Numbered from the stretch's first letter, positions 1-10,105 are shown. The stretch is 64,000 nt of DNA from Pseudorhodoferax sp. Leaf274 (GCF_001422445.1 NZ_LMNA01000007.1:106737-170736), one strand, 5' to 3'. Numbers and translations are program-made. The notes: generated from the sequence alone by a model not told the origin.

Positions 1-957
1 GCCGAACATGGCCAGCACCAGCGCCACGATGAGGCCGCAGTACAGCGTCATCGCCACATCGAAGCCGCGCCGGGGCCGCGGCACCAGAGCCACGGCGCGC
101 GCCGTGAGCGTGGCGGTCTGGCGGCGCTGCACGGCCGCGTCGATGCCGAAGCTCAGCACGGCCGGCGCCAGCAGCAGCAGCGCCACGACGGCCCCGCGCT
201 GGAAGTCCTGCTGGCCGATGACGAGCTTGAACACATCGGTGGCCAGCACGTTGAAGTTGCCGCCCACCACCTTGGGGATGCCGAAGTCGGTGATGACCAG
301 CGTGAAGCAGACCATCGCGGCCGAAACCAGGCCGTACTTGGCGCCCGGCAGCGTGATGGTGAAGAACTTGCGCACGGTGGAGGTGCCGAGCGCGTCGGCC
401 GCCTCGTACAGCCGCGCGTCGGCCAGCGCCAGCGCGGTGACCAGGATCATCAGCACGTGCGGGAACGTGGCGAAGCACTGCGCCAGCACGATGCCGCTGG
501 CGCCGTAGATGCTCTCGAACCCCAGCGCCTGCCAGAACGCCTTGGCGATGCCCTGGTTGCCGAACCAGTAGATCATCGAGATGGCCGACAGCAGCGAGGG
601 TGCCAGCAGCGGCAGCAGCATGGCGGTGCGCAGCAGGCCCTTGCACGGCATGCAGCTGCGCGTGAGCGCGTAGGCGAAGGTGAAGGCCAGCGGCACCACG
701 ATGGCCGTGACCAGCAGCGACACCCACAGGCTGTTCCACAGGCTGCCAAGCAGCGCCGGCGAGGCCAGGTACGCGGCGAACGCGGCCAGGGCGGCATCGC
801 CGCGCAGCGCCTGGGCCAGGATGGCGGCCAGCGGCGCCAGCAGGCCCACCACCAGCAGCAGCGCCATCGCCAGCAAGCCGAGCTGGGGCAGGCGGTCGCT
901 CCAGCCCTGGCGCAGCCGCGGCGCCGGTGGGTTCAACGCGCCGGCCAACGTATTCAT
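1..957 (-). CDS. Phosphonate-type ABC transporter permease (PhnU/PhnV-like), 3' part outside window
   Basis: This gene runs leftward off the window, so only the first 319 codons are present. The translation is hydrophobic, with about six or seven membrane segments. It carries the inner-membrane permease EAA loop (EAADALG ... ITLPG) around residues 190-210, which docks on the ATPase. The ATG at 957 is preceded by a GAAGG ribosome-binding site about seven bases upstream. It lies 58 bp after the ATPase gene on the same strand, so it completes the importer with the ATPase and binding protein to its right. The family is the Fe3+/spermidine/2-aminoethylphosphonate permease group, often a double-length fused permease. 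The phosphonate assignment rests mainly on neighbours: the PhnS-type binding protein and the PhnZ-like oxygenase. Confidence 0.8.
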   Translation of the reverse strand, partial: MNTLAGALNPPAPRLRQGWSDRLPQLGLLAMALLLVVGLLAPLAAILAQALRGDAALAAFAAYLASPALLGSLWNSLWVSLLVTAIVVPLAFTFAYALTRSCMPCKGLLRTAMLLPLLAPSLLSAISMIYWFGNQGIAKAFWQALGFESIYGASGIVLAQCFATFPHVLMILVTALALADARLYEAADALGTSTVRKFFTITLPGAKYGLVSAAMVCFTLVITDFGIPKVVGGNFNVLATDVFKLVIGQQDFQRGAVVALLLLAPAVLSFGIDAAVQRRQTATLTARAVALVPRPRRGFDVAMTLYCGLIVALVLAMFG

Positions 958-1015
958 GACATACCTTCGCGCTGCGCGCTGCGGTGCTGAGCACCTTGGG
1001 GCGGCCCGGCGGTGC

Positions 1016-2178
<1,163 letters not shown>

Positions 2179-2179
<1 letters not shown>

Positions 2180-3222
2180 CACTTCTTCGCTTCGCTCTTG
2201 GCGTCGTAGCGCTTCGTCCACTCGGTCAGCACGCGGTCGCGGCTGGCGGCGGACTGGTCGAAGTCCATCTTGATCAGGCGCGCCTCGTAGTCGGCCGGGA
2301 TGTGGGCCAGCTTGGGCGCCACGCCGGGCTGCGCGGTGACGGCGAAGTTCTTGCCGTAGAGCAGCATCGCGTCCTTGGACGAGGCCCAATCGGCCAGCTT
2401 CCTGGCCGCGTCCAGCTTCTTCGTGCCCTTGTGGATGGCGAAGCCTTCCAGGTCCCAGCCCAGGCCTTCCTTGGGGAACACCAGCTCGATGGGCGCGCCC
2501 TTGGCCTTGTTGGTGTAGCCGCGGTACTCGAACGAGATGCCGGCCACGAACTCGCCGGCCGAGGCCATGTTGCAGGGCTTGGAACCCGAGTGCGTGTACT
2601 GGGCGATGTTCTGGTGCAGCGCGTCCATGTACTTCCAGCCGCCGCCCTTGCCGTTGTCGTCGCCCCACATCTGCAGCCAGGCGGCGACGTCGAAGTAGCC
2701 GGTGCCCGAAGAGGCGGGATTGGGCATCACCACCTGGCCCTTGAACTCGGGCTTGAGCAGGTCCTGCCAGCTCGTGGGCACGGGGATGTTCTTCTTCTTG
2801 GCCTCCACGGTGTTGAAGCACACCACGGCGCCGAACACGTCCATGCCCCACCAGGCCGGCGGCGTCTTCTTGTCGCGGTACTTGGCCATGATGGCGTCCA
2901 GGTTCAGCGGCGCGTAGGGCTCGAGCATGCCGTTCTTGTCGAACAGCGCGAGGCTGGAAGCGGCCACGCCCCAGATCACGTCGGCCTGCGGGTTGGCCTT
3001 CTCGGCCAGCAGCTTGGCCGTGACGACGCCGGTGGAGTCGCGCACCCACTTGATGGCGATGTCGGGGTGGACCTTGTTGAAGGCTTCCTGGTAGGCCTTG
3101 AGCTGGTCGGTCTCCAGCGCGGTGTAGACCGTGAGGTCGGTCTTCTGCGCGTGGGCTGCAACGCCGAAGGCCAGGCCCAGGGCAAGCGCTGCGATGTTCT
3201 TGGAAGTGAGGGCGAGGGACAT
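2179..3222 (-). CDS. Periplasmic 2-aminoethylphosphonate-type binding protein (PhnS-like)
   Basis: The 347-aa product starts MSLALTSKN, followed by a hydrophobic segment ending in AHAQ, a clear Sec signal peptide. A longer frame extends to 3354, but the internal ATG at 3222 gives the signal peptide directly at the N terminus, so I chose it. The mature part ([14 protein letters not shown] ...) is typical of the Fe3+/spermidine-like class of periplasmic binding proteins that includes PhnS. It captures ligand for the permease and ATPase encoded immediately downstream. It is the first gene of the leftward operon and is divergent from the GntR gene at 3386. The ligand is inferred from family resemblance and from the PhnZ-like gene nearby. 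Confidence 0.85.
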
Positions 3223-3321
3223 GAAACGACTCCTGGTCTTGAGGGAACAGCCGGCAATGTGCCGAGCGGAAATGTCATCCTCATGACATGGAGCCGTTGG
3301 AAAATGCGGCCAGGGATCGCT

Positions 3322-3356
3322 GATTGTCAATTGCAGATCGTCAATCGTAGACAATC
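3322..3356. promoter_or_regulatory. Inverted repeat in phosphonate-locus divergent promoter
   Basis: GATTGTC (3322-3328) and GACAATC (3350-3356) form an inverted repeat in the 163-bp gap between the binding-protein gene (leftward) and the GntR gene (rightward). The local sequence is AT-rich compared with the surroundings. FCD-type GntR regulators commonly bind short TTGT/ACAA palindromes, so this is a reasonable operator for the adjacent regulator. Binding is inferred. Confidence 0.45.
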
Positions 3357-3385
3357 TTCATTCTGCAAACGCACCGAAGCCGGCC

Positions 3386-4114
3386 ATGTCGAACACTTCT
3401 TCCACCCATCCCACGATCGCGCAGCTGCAGGGCAATTCGCTGCCCAAGCTGGTGCAGGGCGAGATCGAACGCATGATCCTGGACGGCCAGCTGCTGCCCG
3501 GCGCCAAGCTCACCGAGTCGCTGCTGGCCGACCAGCTCGGCGTCTCGCGCGGGCCGGTGCGCGAGGCCTTCCGCCATCTCGAAGAGGCCGGCCTGGTCCG
3601 CACCGAGAAGAACCGCGGCGTGTTCGTGCGCGACGTGCCGGTCGACGAGGCGCTGGAGATCTTCGAGGTGCGCGCGGTGATGGACCTGTACGTGGGCCGC
3701 AAGATCGCGCAGACCGCCACGCCGGCCGAGGTGCGCGAGCTGCGCCAGCTGGTCGACGCGATGGACCAGGCGGTGAAGGCCGGCAACGCGCAGGACTACC
3801 ACCGCTTCAACCTCCGCTTCCACGACCGGCTGCTGGAGCTGGCCGGCAACGGCAAGCTGATCGCCACCTACCGCAAGCTGGTCAACGAGCTGTCGCTGTT
3901 CCGCCGCAAGAACCTCACCACCGAATCGATGGCCGTGTATTCGCGCGAGCACCGGCAGATCGTCAAGGCCATCGCCTCGGGCGACGCCGAGGCCGCCGGG
4001 CAGGCCATGTACGACCACGTGATGAACAGCCGCGAACGCACGCGGCTGAACTTCGCAACGCGCGAACCCTCGCCGGCGCCGGCACGCGCGGCGCGGCGTT
4101 CGGTCGCCGCCTGA
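3386..4114 (+). CDS. GntR-family transcriptional regulator, FCD subfamily
   Basis: The 242-aa protein has an N-terminal winged helix-turn-helix at about residues 15-80, with LGVSRGPVREAFRHLEEAGL as the recognition segment. A helical FCD ligand-binding domain follows (about 85-220) with the conserved His/Asp/Arg pattern (NLRFHDRLLELAGN). It is divergent from the transporter operon and 17 bp upstream of the PhnZ-like gene on the same strand. It probably senses a phosphonate or its breakdown product and controls both directions. It is not a PhnF/UTRA type, because the effector domain is FCD. The specific effector cannot be read from sequence. Confidence 0.88.
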   Translation: MSNTSSTHPTIAQLQGNSLPKLVQGEIERMILDGQLLPGAKLTESLLADQLGVSRGPVREAFRHLEEAGLVRTEKNRGVFVRDVPVDEALEIFEVRAVMDLYVGRKIAQTATPAEVRELRQLVDAMDQAVKAGNAQDYHRFNLRFHDRLLELAGNGKLIATYRKLVNELSLFRRKNLTTESMAVYSREHRQIVKAIASGDAEAAGQAMYDHVMNSRERTRLNFATREPSPAPARAARRSVAA

Positions 4115-4131
4115 CGCGCAGCGGGGCCCGC

Positions 4132-4695
4132 ATGGCATTGACGCTGCAAGACATCGGCACGCTGTTCGACCGCCGCGGTGCCGAGCAGTACAGCGGCGAG
4201 CCGGTCACGCAGCTGGAGCATGCGCTGCAATGCGCCGCGCTGGCCGAGCAGGCGGGCGCCGGCGACGCGCTGGTCACGGCCGCGCTGCTGCACGACCTGG
4301 GCCACCTGCTGAACGACCAGGGCGCATCGCCCACGCTGCGCGGCATCGACGACCTGCACCAGTTCTACGCCCTGCCCTTCCTGCGCGGCCTGTTCGATGG
4401 CGCGGTGCTGGAGCCGATCCGCTGGCATGTGGACGCCAAGCGCTACCTGTGCGCCACGCGCGCGCATTACCACGCTGCGCTGTCGGAGGATTCGCGGCGC
4501 AGCCTGGCGCTGCAGGGCGGCGTGTTCTCCGCCCAGCAGGCGGATGCCTTCATCGCGCGGCCGCATGCCGGCGATGCCGTGCGGCTGCGGCTGTGGGACG
4601 ACCAGGCCAAGACGGCCGGCCTGGCCACGCCGCCGCTGGAGCATTTCCTCGCGCGGGCTGCGCGCTGCCGCCACGGCACGGCCGCGGCGCGCTGA
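4132..4695 (+). CDS. PhnZ-like HD-domain phosphonate oxygenase
   Basis: The 187-aa HD-domain protein belongs to the phosphonate-operon-associated group. The known enzyme PhnZ uses a mixed-valence di-iron centre to split 2-amino-1-hydroxyethylphosphonate into glycine and phosphate. The diagnostic residues are visible: Tyr20 and Glu23 (YSGE), His30, the HD pair His54-Asp55 (LLHDLGHL), His58, His76 (DLHQF), His99 and Lys103 (WHVDAKR), and an Asp near residue 157 (LWDDQ). These match the PhnZ pattern Tyr24/Glu27/His34/His58-Asp59 with a constant offset. It follows the GntR gene directly. No PhnY hydroxylase, the usual partner, is adjacent inside the window, so it may lie beyond the left edge or be absent. 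Confidence 0.83.
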   Translation: MALTLQDIGTLFDRRGAEQYSGEPVTQLEHALQCAALAEQAGAGDALVTAALLHDLGHLLNDQGASPTLRGIDDLHQFYALPFLRGLFDGAVLEPIRWHVDAKRYLCATRAHYHAALSEDSRRSLALQGGVFSAQQADAFIARPHAGDAVRLRLWDDQAKTAGLATPPLEHFLARAARCRHGTAAAR

Positions 4696-4757
4696 GCGGC
4701 CGGCCCATCCGCCGCACACCTGCGGGAGCGCTCGGCTCCGGCCGTTCTGTCCGTGCC

Positions 4758-5399
4758 TCAGCGCCGGCGCAGCACCAGGTGCTGTGCCTGCTCGGTGGCC
4801 TGGTGCTCGGCCACGGCAAAGCCCAGCGCCGGCAGGTCCAGCCCCTGCAGCAGCGCCTCGCCCTGGCCCAGCAGCACGGGCGACTGCACCAGATGCATCT
4901 CGTCCACCAGGCCGGCCTGCAGGTACTGGCGCACGGTGGCCACGCCACCGCCCAGGCGCACGTCGCGGCCGGCGGCGGCGGCACGCGCGCGCTCCAGCGC
5001 CACGTGGATGCCCTCGGTGACGAAGTGGAAGGTGGTTCCGCCCATGGCCAGCGGCGCGCGGGCGTGGTGGGTGAGCACGAAGACGTCGCAGTGGTAGGGC
5101 GGCTCGTCGCCCCACCAGCCGCGCCAGCTGTCGTCCGGCCAGGGGCCGCGCACGGGGCCGAACATGTTGCGGCCCAGGATCCACGCGCCGATGTTCTCCA
5201 GGCCGCGCTGGGCGAAGGCGTCGTCGGCACCGGTGCTGCCGCCGGCCTGGCCGATCATGCGGCGGAAGGTCTGCGTGCCGCGGAACCAAGTGTGCAGGCC
5301 CTCCCCGCCCACGCCCATGGGTTTCTCGAGGCTCTGCGAAGGGCCGGCACCGAAGCCGTCGAACGACAGGCTGAAGCAGGCGACGCGAAGACGTGACAT
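4758..5399 (-). CDS. Dihydrofolate reductase-like / RibD C-terminal domain protein
   Basis: The 213-aa protein has the RibD-C/DHFR-like fold: an N-terminal VACFSLSFDGFGAG strand, a middle ENIGAWILGRNMFG segment and the C-terminal NADPH-loop region (RLGGGVATVRQYLQAGLVDEMHLVQSP, conserved in this superfamily, split here). Such proteins are NADPH-dependent reductases of unknown physiological substrate. They are distinct from FolA, which lacks the late GGG-Q-L-G pattern. It converges on the PhnZ-like gene and is followed on the same strand by nothing obvious, so it is probably a single-gene unit. Length is normal for the family. No functional link to the phosphonate genes is visible. Confidence 0.82.
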   Translation of the reverse strand: MSRLRVACFSLSFDGFGAGPSQSLEKPMGVGGEGLHTWFRGTQTFRRMIGQAGGSTGADDAFAQRGLENIGAWILGRNMFGPVRGPWPDDSWRGWWGDEPPYHCDVFVLTHHARAPLAMGGTTFHFVTEGIHVALERARAAAAGRDVRLGGGVATVRQYLQAGLVDEMHLVQSPVLLGQGEALLQGLDLPALGFAVAEHQATEQAQHLVLRRR

Positions 5400-5503
5400 G
5401 GATGTGCTCCTGGGGTTGTGGATGCCGCCACGACGAACGGCAAGGTGCCGATTCGACACCAGCCGCAGCGGCCCGGCGGCACCGGGGCGGCCACGGCCCG
5501 TTG

Positions 5504-6103
5504 CTAGGCCGCCGGCCCGCGCCACTCGCGCACGTGCGGCGCGGGGTCGGCGCGCTCGGCGGGAGGCTGCTCGCGCTGGGGCGGCGTGCCCACGTAGACG
5601 AAGCCGAGCAGCCGCTCGTTGCCGGCCAGGCCCAGGCCGGCATGTACCGTGGGGTCGTAGGCGTTGGGGCCCGAGACCCAGAAGCAGCCGTAGCCCTGCA
5701 GGTGCAGCGCGTTCAACAGGTTCATGGCGGCAGCGCCCGTGGCCACGGTCTGCTCGATCTCGGGCACCTTGGGGTGGTGCTGCACATGCGCCACCACGGC
5801 CACCAGCAGCGGCGCGACCAGGGCCTTGCGGCGAAAGCGCTCGGCATCGCCTTCGGGCTCGCGCAGGCGCGCGGCCTGCACGAACAGGTCGCCAAGGCGC
5901 TCGCGCGCCGCGCCGCGGATGAGCACGAAGCGCCACGGGCGCAGCGCGCCGTGGTCGGGCGCGCACATGGCGGCGGCGAAGGCGCGCTGGAGCTCGGCCT
6001 CGCTCGGGATGGGCTCGGCCAGCGGCCAGGGGGAGCGGCGCGTGAGCAGCAGGTCCAGCGCCTGCTGGGCGATGGGTTCGGTCGGCGGTGCGGAGAGGGT
6101 CAT
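5504..6103 (-). CDS. Nitroreductase-family FMN oxidoreductase (YdjA-like)
   Basis: The 199-aa protein starts at the ATG at 6103; a GTG three codons upstream is possible. It resembles small single-domain nitroreductases of the YdjA type, which use FMN and NAD(P)H. Visible family features are LLLTRRSPWPL near the N terminus (FMN phosphate contact by the Arg pair), APDHGALRPWRFVLI and the mid-protein ATGAAAMNLLNALHLQGYGCFW. The C-terminal LLGFVYVGTPP is the usual core strand. Substrate is unknown. It sits between the reductase-like gene and a LysR gene on the same strand, about 47 bp from the latter, so all three could be cotranscribed. Confidence 0.85.
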   Translation of the reverse strand: MTLSAPPTEPIAQQALDLLLTRRSPWPLAEPIPSEAELQRAFAAAMCAPDHGALRPWRFVLIRGAARERLGDLFVQAARLREPEGDAERFRRKALVAPLLVAVVAHVQHHPKVPEIEQTVATGAAAMNLLNALHLQGYGCFWVSGPNAYDPTVHAGLGLAGNERLLGFVYVGTPPQREQPPAERADPAPHVREWRGPAA

Positions 6104-6150
6104 TGCCGGCACTATAGATGCGAGGCGCTCTCAACTGCGCCGGCCTGCCT

Positions 6151-7053
6151 TCAGCGGGCCGGCGCGTCGGCATCGCGCATGCGCCTGCGCATGAGGTCGC
6201 GCACGATCGCCAGCGCAGGCGCCTCGGCGCGCGCGGCCAGCGTGACCAGTCCGAACTGCGCCGGCAGCGCGATGGCGGGCTGTACCGGCAGCTCCACGAG
6301 ATCGGGCGCGGCGGCGCGGATGGCCACCACCACGGTGTCGCTCTCGCGCGCCACGTCGACCAGGCTGGCGATCTCCTCGCAGCGCAGCGTGACGCTCTCG
6401 CGCGGGTGCGCCTGCGGGCCGTAGCGCTCCACGAGGTGGCGCGCCACCTCGTCGCTGAGCGGGGTGGAGGCCAGCGGGTACTGGCGCAGCGCCGCGAAAC
6501 GCAGCGCGCCCTTCCAGCGCGTGAGCGGATGGCCAGGCCGGCACAGAAAGGCGCCGCGCATGGTGACGACCTCGCTCACCTGCAGGTCGGGGCTGGGCGG
6601 CATGGCGCGGATGTCGAGCACCAGCGCATCCAGCGCGCGCTCGCGCAGCGACTGCACCAGCACCATCGTGTGGCCGCGCGCGATCGTCAGCCGCACGCTG
6701 GGATGGCGCGTGGCCATCTCGTGGCCCAGCGCGGTCATGAGCATCGCGCCGGGGCCGGAACTCATGCCCACGCGCAACGCGCCGGTGCGCCCGGCGCTCA
6801 TGCTGCGGCCGCTGGAAGAGAGCTCGTCGGTGTCGAACACGATCTGGCGGGCGCGCTGCGCGATCTCGCGGCCGAAGGGCGTGGGTTCGGTGCGCTTGCC
6901 GACGCGGTCGAACAGGGGCTGGCCGAGTTCGTCCTCCAGTGCGCGGATGCTGCGGCTGAAGGCGGGCTGGGTGAGGCACACGGCAGCGGCCGCGCGCGTG
7001 AACGAGGCCGCGTCGGCCAGGGCGATCAGGTGGCGGAGCTGGACCAGCGTCAT
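6151..7053 (-). CDS. LysR-family transcriptional regulator
   Basis: The 300-aa regulator begins MTLVQLRHLIALADAASFTR, the canonical N-terminal HTH start. I chose this ATG over one ten codons upstream for that reason. The HTH core is AAVCLTQPAFSRSIRALE (about 24-42). The effector domain from about residue 90 has the usual two-lobed binding-protein pattern. It is divergent from the M20 amidohydrolase/MFS pair at 7164, separated by 110 bp that contain a perfect 13-bp inverted repeat. LysR proteins usually control the divergent gene, so this is the likely regulator of that pair. Confidence 0.9.
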   Translation of the reverse strand: MTLVQLRHLIALADAASFTRAAAAVCLTQPAFSRSIRALEDELGQPLFDRVGKRTEPTPFGREIAQRARQIVFDTDELSSSGRSMSAGRTGALRVGMSSGPGAMLMTALGHEMATRHPSVRLTIARGHTMVLVQSLRERALDALVLDIRAMPPSPDLQVSEVVTMRGAFLCRPGHPLTRWKGALRFAALRQYPLASTPLSDEVARHLVERYGPQAHPRESVTLRCEEIASLVDVARESDTVVVAIRAAAPDLVELPVQPAIALPAQFGLVTLAARAEAPALAIVRDLMRRRMRDADAPAR

Positions 7054-7119
7054 GGCAGGCAAGGAATGCAGTGGCCGCATCATATGCCTGCGAAGGATGC
7101 ATTGGATGTTTGATCGGGC

Positions 7120-7132
7120 GACTCTTAGAGTC
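7120..7132. promoter_or_regulatory. Perfect 13-bp inverted repeat, candidate LysR operator
   Basis: GACTCTTAGAGTC is a perfect palindrome around one central base. It lies between the LysR start (7053) and the amidohydrolase start (7164). Position and symmetry suit a LysR-type recognition site, but it is not an obvious T-N11-A site and no binding is shown. Confidence 0.4.
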
Positions 7133-7163
7133 TGCGGCGTACCACCCCACGAGAGCCCACGCC

Positions 7164-8357
7164 ATGCAACTTTCCACAGAACCCGAAGGCGCCTACCTCG
7201 CCACGGCGCGGCAGCACGCCGTCGACGAATTCATCCGCATCCGCCGCGAGATCCACGCCGAGCCCGAGCTGGGTTTCGAGGAGCACCGCACCGCCGCTCT
7301 GGTGGCCGGCAAGCTGGAGGATTGGGGCTATGCGGTGGAGCGCGGCGTGGGCGGCACCGGCGTGGTCGGCCGCCTGGTGCGTGGCGACGGCACACGCCGC
7401 CTGGGCCTGCGCGCCGACATGGACGCGCTGCCCATGGCAGAGCGAAGCGGCAGGCCCTGGGCCAGCCGCCGCCCCGGCGTGATGCACGCGTGCGGGCACG
7501 ACGGCCACACCGCCATGCTGCTGGCGGCCGCGCGCCGGCTGGCCGACGACACGCGCTGGAGCGGCACGCTGGTGCTGGTCTTCCAGCCTGCCGAGGAAGG
7601 CGGGGGGGGCGCGCTGCGCATGATGGAGGACGGCCTGTTCGACCGCCATCCCTGCGACGCCATCTTCGCGATGCACAACATGCCGGGCCTGCCGCTGGGC
7701 CACCTGCAATTCCGCGAGGGACCGGCCATGGCGTCGAGCGACTACGCCACCATCACGCTCGAAGGCGTGGGCGGCCATGGCGCCATGCCGCACCGCGCCA
7801 GCGACCCCATCGTGGCGGCGGCCAGCCTGGTGATGGCGCTGCAGACCATCGTGTCGCGCAACGTCGATCCGCAGCAGACCGCGGTGGTGACGGTGGGCGC
7901 GCTGCAATCCGGCCAGGCCAACAACGTGATCCCGGCCAGCGCACGGCTGGAGATCAGCGTGCGTGCGCTCGATGCCGGCGTGCGCGCACTGCTGGAACAG
8001 CGCATCCGCGCGCTGGCCACCACACAGGCCGAGGGCCTAGGCTGCACGGCCCGCGTGGACTGGCGGCGCGGCTACACGGTGCTGGTGAACACGCCGGCCG
8101 AGACCGCGCTGGCGCGTGCCGTGGGCCTGGAACTGGTCGGCGCCGAGCGCGTGACGCTACAGGGCCCCGCACTGACGGGCAGCGAGGACTTCGCCTTCAT
8201 GCTGGAACGCGTGCCGGGCAGCTACCTGCTCGTGGGCAACGGCGAGGGCGAAGACAGCTGCATGGTCCACAACCCGGGCTACGACTTCGACGACCGCAAC
8301 ATCGCCGTCGGCGCGGCGTACTGGACGCTGCTGGCGCAGCGGTTCCTGACGGCCTGA
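7164..8357 (+). CDS. M20-family amidohydrolase (hippurate hydrolase/aminoacylase-like)
   Basis: The 397-aa metallopeptidase-fold amidohydrolase hydrolyses N-acyl amino acids or related amides in the cytoplasm. Metal-site residues are visible: Cys/His in MHACGHDGHT (about 108-117), the catalytic-base Glu pair in QPAEEGGGG, His in MHNMPG, and the late His in VHNPGYDFDD. GVGGHGAMPH is the dimerisation-domain histidine motif shared with HipO/IlvD-like amidohydrolases. The start at 7164 was chosen because the sequence upstream is intergenic and contains the palindrome. An MHS transporter follows after 58 bp, suggesting uptake and hydrolysis of the same acyl-amino-acid-like compound. The substrate is not determinable here. 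Confidence 0.9.
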   Translation: MQLSTEPEGAYLATARQHAVDEFIRIRREIHAEPELGFEEHRTAALVAGKLEDWGYAVERGVGGTGVVGRLVRGDGTRRLGLRADMDALPMAERSGRPWASRRPGVMHACGHDGHTAMLLAAARRLADDTRWSGTLVLVFQPAEEGGGGALRMMEDGLFDRHPCDAIFAMHNMPGLPLGHLQFREGPAMASSDYATITLEGVGGHGAMPHRASDPIVAAASLVMALQTIVSRNVDPQQTAVVTVGALQSGQANNVIPASARLEISVRALDAGVRALLEQRIRALATTQAEGLGCTARVDWRRGYTVLVNTPAETALARAVGLELVGAERVTLQGPALTGSEDFAFMLERVPGSYLLVGNGEGEDSCMVHNPGYDFDDRNIAVGAAYWTLLAQRFLTA

Positions 8358-8415
8358 GCCCTCCAGCCCCGCTGCCACCCTCGCCCCCCGCCCCCTTCCC
8401 CTGCGAAAGCCCCGC

Positions 8416-9753
8416 ATGTCCACCACCGCCCTGCCGCCGCTCGACGCGACCCCGCCCACGCGCAGCGAAACCACGCCGCGCGCCACCGACACACCGCAGG
8501 CCACCGGCGTGCCGCGCCGCATCGTGGCCGCCACCGTCGCGGGCAACGCGCTGGAGTTCTACGACTTCGTCACCTACGCGTTCTTCGCGGTCTACATCGG
8601 CCGCGCGTTCTTCCCGGCGTCCACACCGCTGGCCAGCCTGCTGCTGTCCGTGGCGGTGTTCGGCGTGGGCTTCGTCACGCGCCCGCTGGGCGGCGTGCTG
8701 ATCGGCATGTTCGCCGACCGAGCGGGCCGCAAGCCGGCCATGCTGCTGACCATCGCGCTGATCACGGTCGGCACGCTGGGGCTGGCCCTCACGCCCTCGT
8801 ACGCGCAGATCGGCATGGCGGCGCCGCTGATCGTGGTGTTCTGCCGCCTCGTGCAGGGCATCGCGCTGGGCGGCGAGGTGGGGCCGGCCACGGCCTTCCT
8901 GGTCGAGGCCGCGCCGCCGGGCCGGCGGGCCTTCTACTCGGGCTGGCAGCTGGCCAGCCAGGGCATCGCCACGCTGGTGGCCGGCCTGATCGGCATGGCC
9001 GTCATCGCCACCCTCACGCCCGAACAGCTGCAGCACTGGGGCTGGCGCCTGCCCTTCCTGCTGAGCCTGTTGCTGGTGCCGCTGGCCGTGTACCTGCGCC
9101 GCGAGATGCCCGAGACGCTGCATGCAACCGGCGGCATGCGCGAACACGCGGGCTTCGCCACGCTCGCGCGGCACCGGCGCACCATCGGCCTTGCGGTACT
9201 GGTGATCCTGGGCGGCACGGTGTCCAACTACGTCGGCAACTACATGACGACCTATGCCATGGCCACGCTGAAGTTCGCGCCGCTGGTGGCCATGGGCGCC
9301 ACGGTGATGATGGGCGTGGCCACCTTCGGCTTCGCACTGCTGGGCGGCTGGCTGGCCGACCGCCATGGCCGCAAGCCCGTGATGCTGTGGCCGCGCCTGG
9401 CCACGGCGCTGCTGGTGGTGCCGGCCTTCCTGTGGCTGATCGACCAGCCCAGCCTGCCCGTGCTGCTGGCCGTGACGCTGGTGATCTCCGCGCTGGGCGC
9501 GATGAGCGGCGGTGCCAGCATCACCGCCATCCCCGAGCTGCTGCCGCGCGGCATCCGCGCCAGCGGGCTGTCGATCGCCTATGCCGTGGGCGTCTCGCTG
9601 TTCGGCGGCACCACGCAGTTTGTCGTGACCTGGCTGATCGAGGCGACCGGCAACAAGGCCGCGCCGGCCTGGTACGTGGCGATCACGAGCCTGGTGACGG
9701 CAGCCGCGATGCTGGCCATGCCCGAGAGCCGCGACCGCAACATCGACGGCTGA
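8416..9753 (+). CDS. MFS transporter, metabolite:H+ symporter (MHS) family
   Basis: The 445-aa inner-membrane protein has twelve predicted membrane segments. Hallmarks of the MHS subgroup (shikimate, alpha-ketoglutarate, citrate and proline/betaine porters) are GNALEFYDFVTYAFF at the first helix, RPLGGVLIGMFADRAGRK in loop 2-3 and the second-half equivalent GGWLADRHGRKP. The N-terminal ~30 residues before the first helix are polar and Thr/Pro-rich. It is downstream of the M20 amidohydrolase on the same strand and probably imports that enzyme's substrate or a carboxylate product. The specific solute is unknown. Confidence 0.9.
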   Translation: MSTTALPPLDATPPTRSETTPRATDTPQATGVPRRIVAATVAGNALEFYDFVTYAFFAVYIGRAFFPASTPLASLLLSVAVFGVGFVTRPLGGVLIGMFADRAGRKPAMLLTIALITVGTLGLALTPSYAQIGMAAPLIVVFCRLVQGIALGGEVGPATAFLVEAAPPGRRAFYSGWQLASQGIATLVAGLIGMAVIATLTPEQLQHWGWRLPFLLSLLLVPLAVYLRREMPETLHATGGMREHAGFATLARHRRTIGLAVLVILGGTVSNYVGNYMTTYAMATLKFAPLVAMGATVMMGVATFGFALLGGWLADRHGRKPVMLWPRLATALLVVPAFLWLIDQPSLPVLLAVTLVISALGAMSGGASITAIPELLPRGIRASGLSIAYAVGVSLFGGTTQFVVTWLIEATGNKAAPAWYVAITSLVTAAAMLAMPESRDRNIDG

Positions 9754-9884
9754 AAAACCACACCGCCCCGGCGCGCCAGGCCCAGTGCTTGGCAGGCCGG
9801 GACGGCCGCGCAACAATCGCGGCCCTGGCGGCACCGCAAGGTCCGCCACACCCGGCCGGCATCCTGGATGCCGACCGGCGTGGG

Positions 9885-10080
9885 ATCGGGAGAGTCCGCA
9901 CCGCAGCACAGGCCGCGGTCGGCGCCGAAGGAGCAACCGCCCCGGAATCTCTCAGGCAAAAGGACCGGCCCCACGCAAAGAACTCTGAAGAGCGCCCGGC
10001 GGCAACGCCAACCGGGTGCACCGAAGGAGCAAGCGCAGCTTCATAGCCGCGTGAATCTCTCAGGTCCGGAACAGAGGGGG
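9885..10080 (+). ncRNA. Tandem glycine riboswitch (two aptamers)
   Basis: Two consecutive glycine-aptamer cores are visible. The first begins at GGGAGAG (9888-9894) and contains GCCGAAGGAGCAA, then AATCTCTCAGGCAAAAGGACC near 9946-9965. The second starts around ACTCTGAAGAG (9982-9992) and contains GCACCGAAGGAGCAA and GAATCTCTCAGGT, ending at ACAGAGGGGG. These are the conserved glycine-binding bulges of the gcvT-type RNA. The RNA lies immediately upstream of the D-amino-acid dehydrogenase gene. Glycine binding in the nascent transcript should therefore control that gene, usually switching it on. This is one of the most secure calls in the window. Confidence 0.95.
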
Positions 10081-10083
10081 TGT

Positions 10084-10105
10084 CCGCTGCACGGTCGTGC
10101 AGCGG
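10084..10105 (+). promoter_or_regulatory. Perfect hairpin after glycine riboswitch, probable expression platform
   Basis: A nine-base perfect stem (CCGCTGCAC / GTGCAGCGG) with a four-base loop starts four bases after the second aptamer and ends 31 bases before the start codon. It has no T-run, so it is not a standard intrinsic terminator. It may be part of the switch that controls translation or Rho access. That role is inferred from position. Confidence 0.5.
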
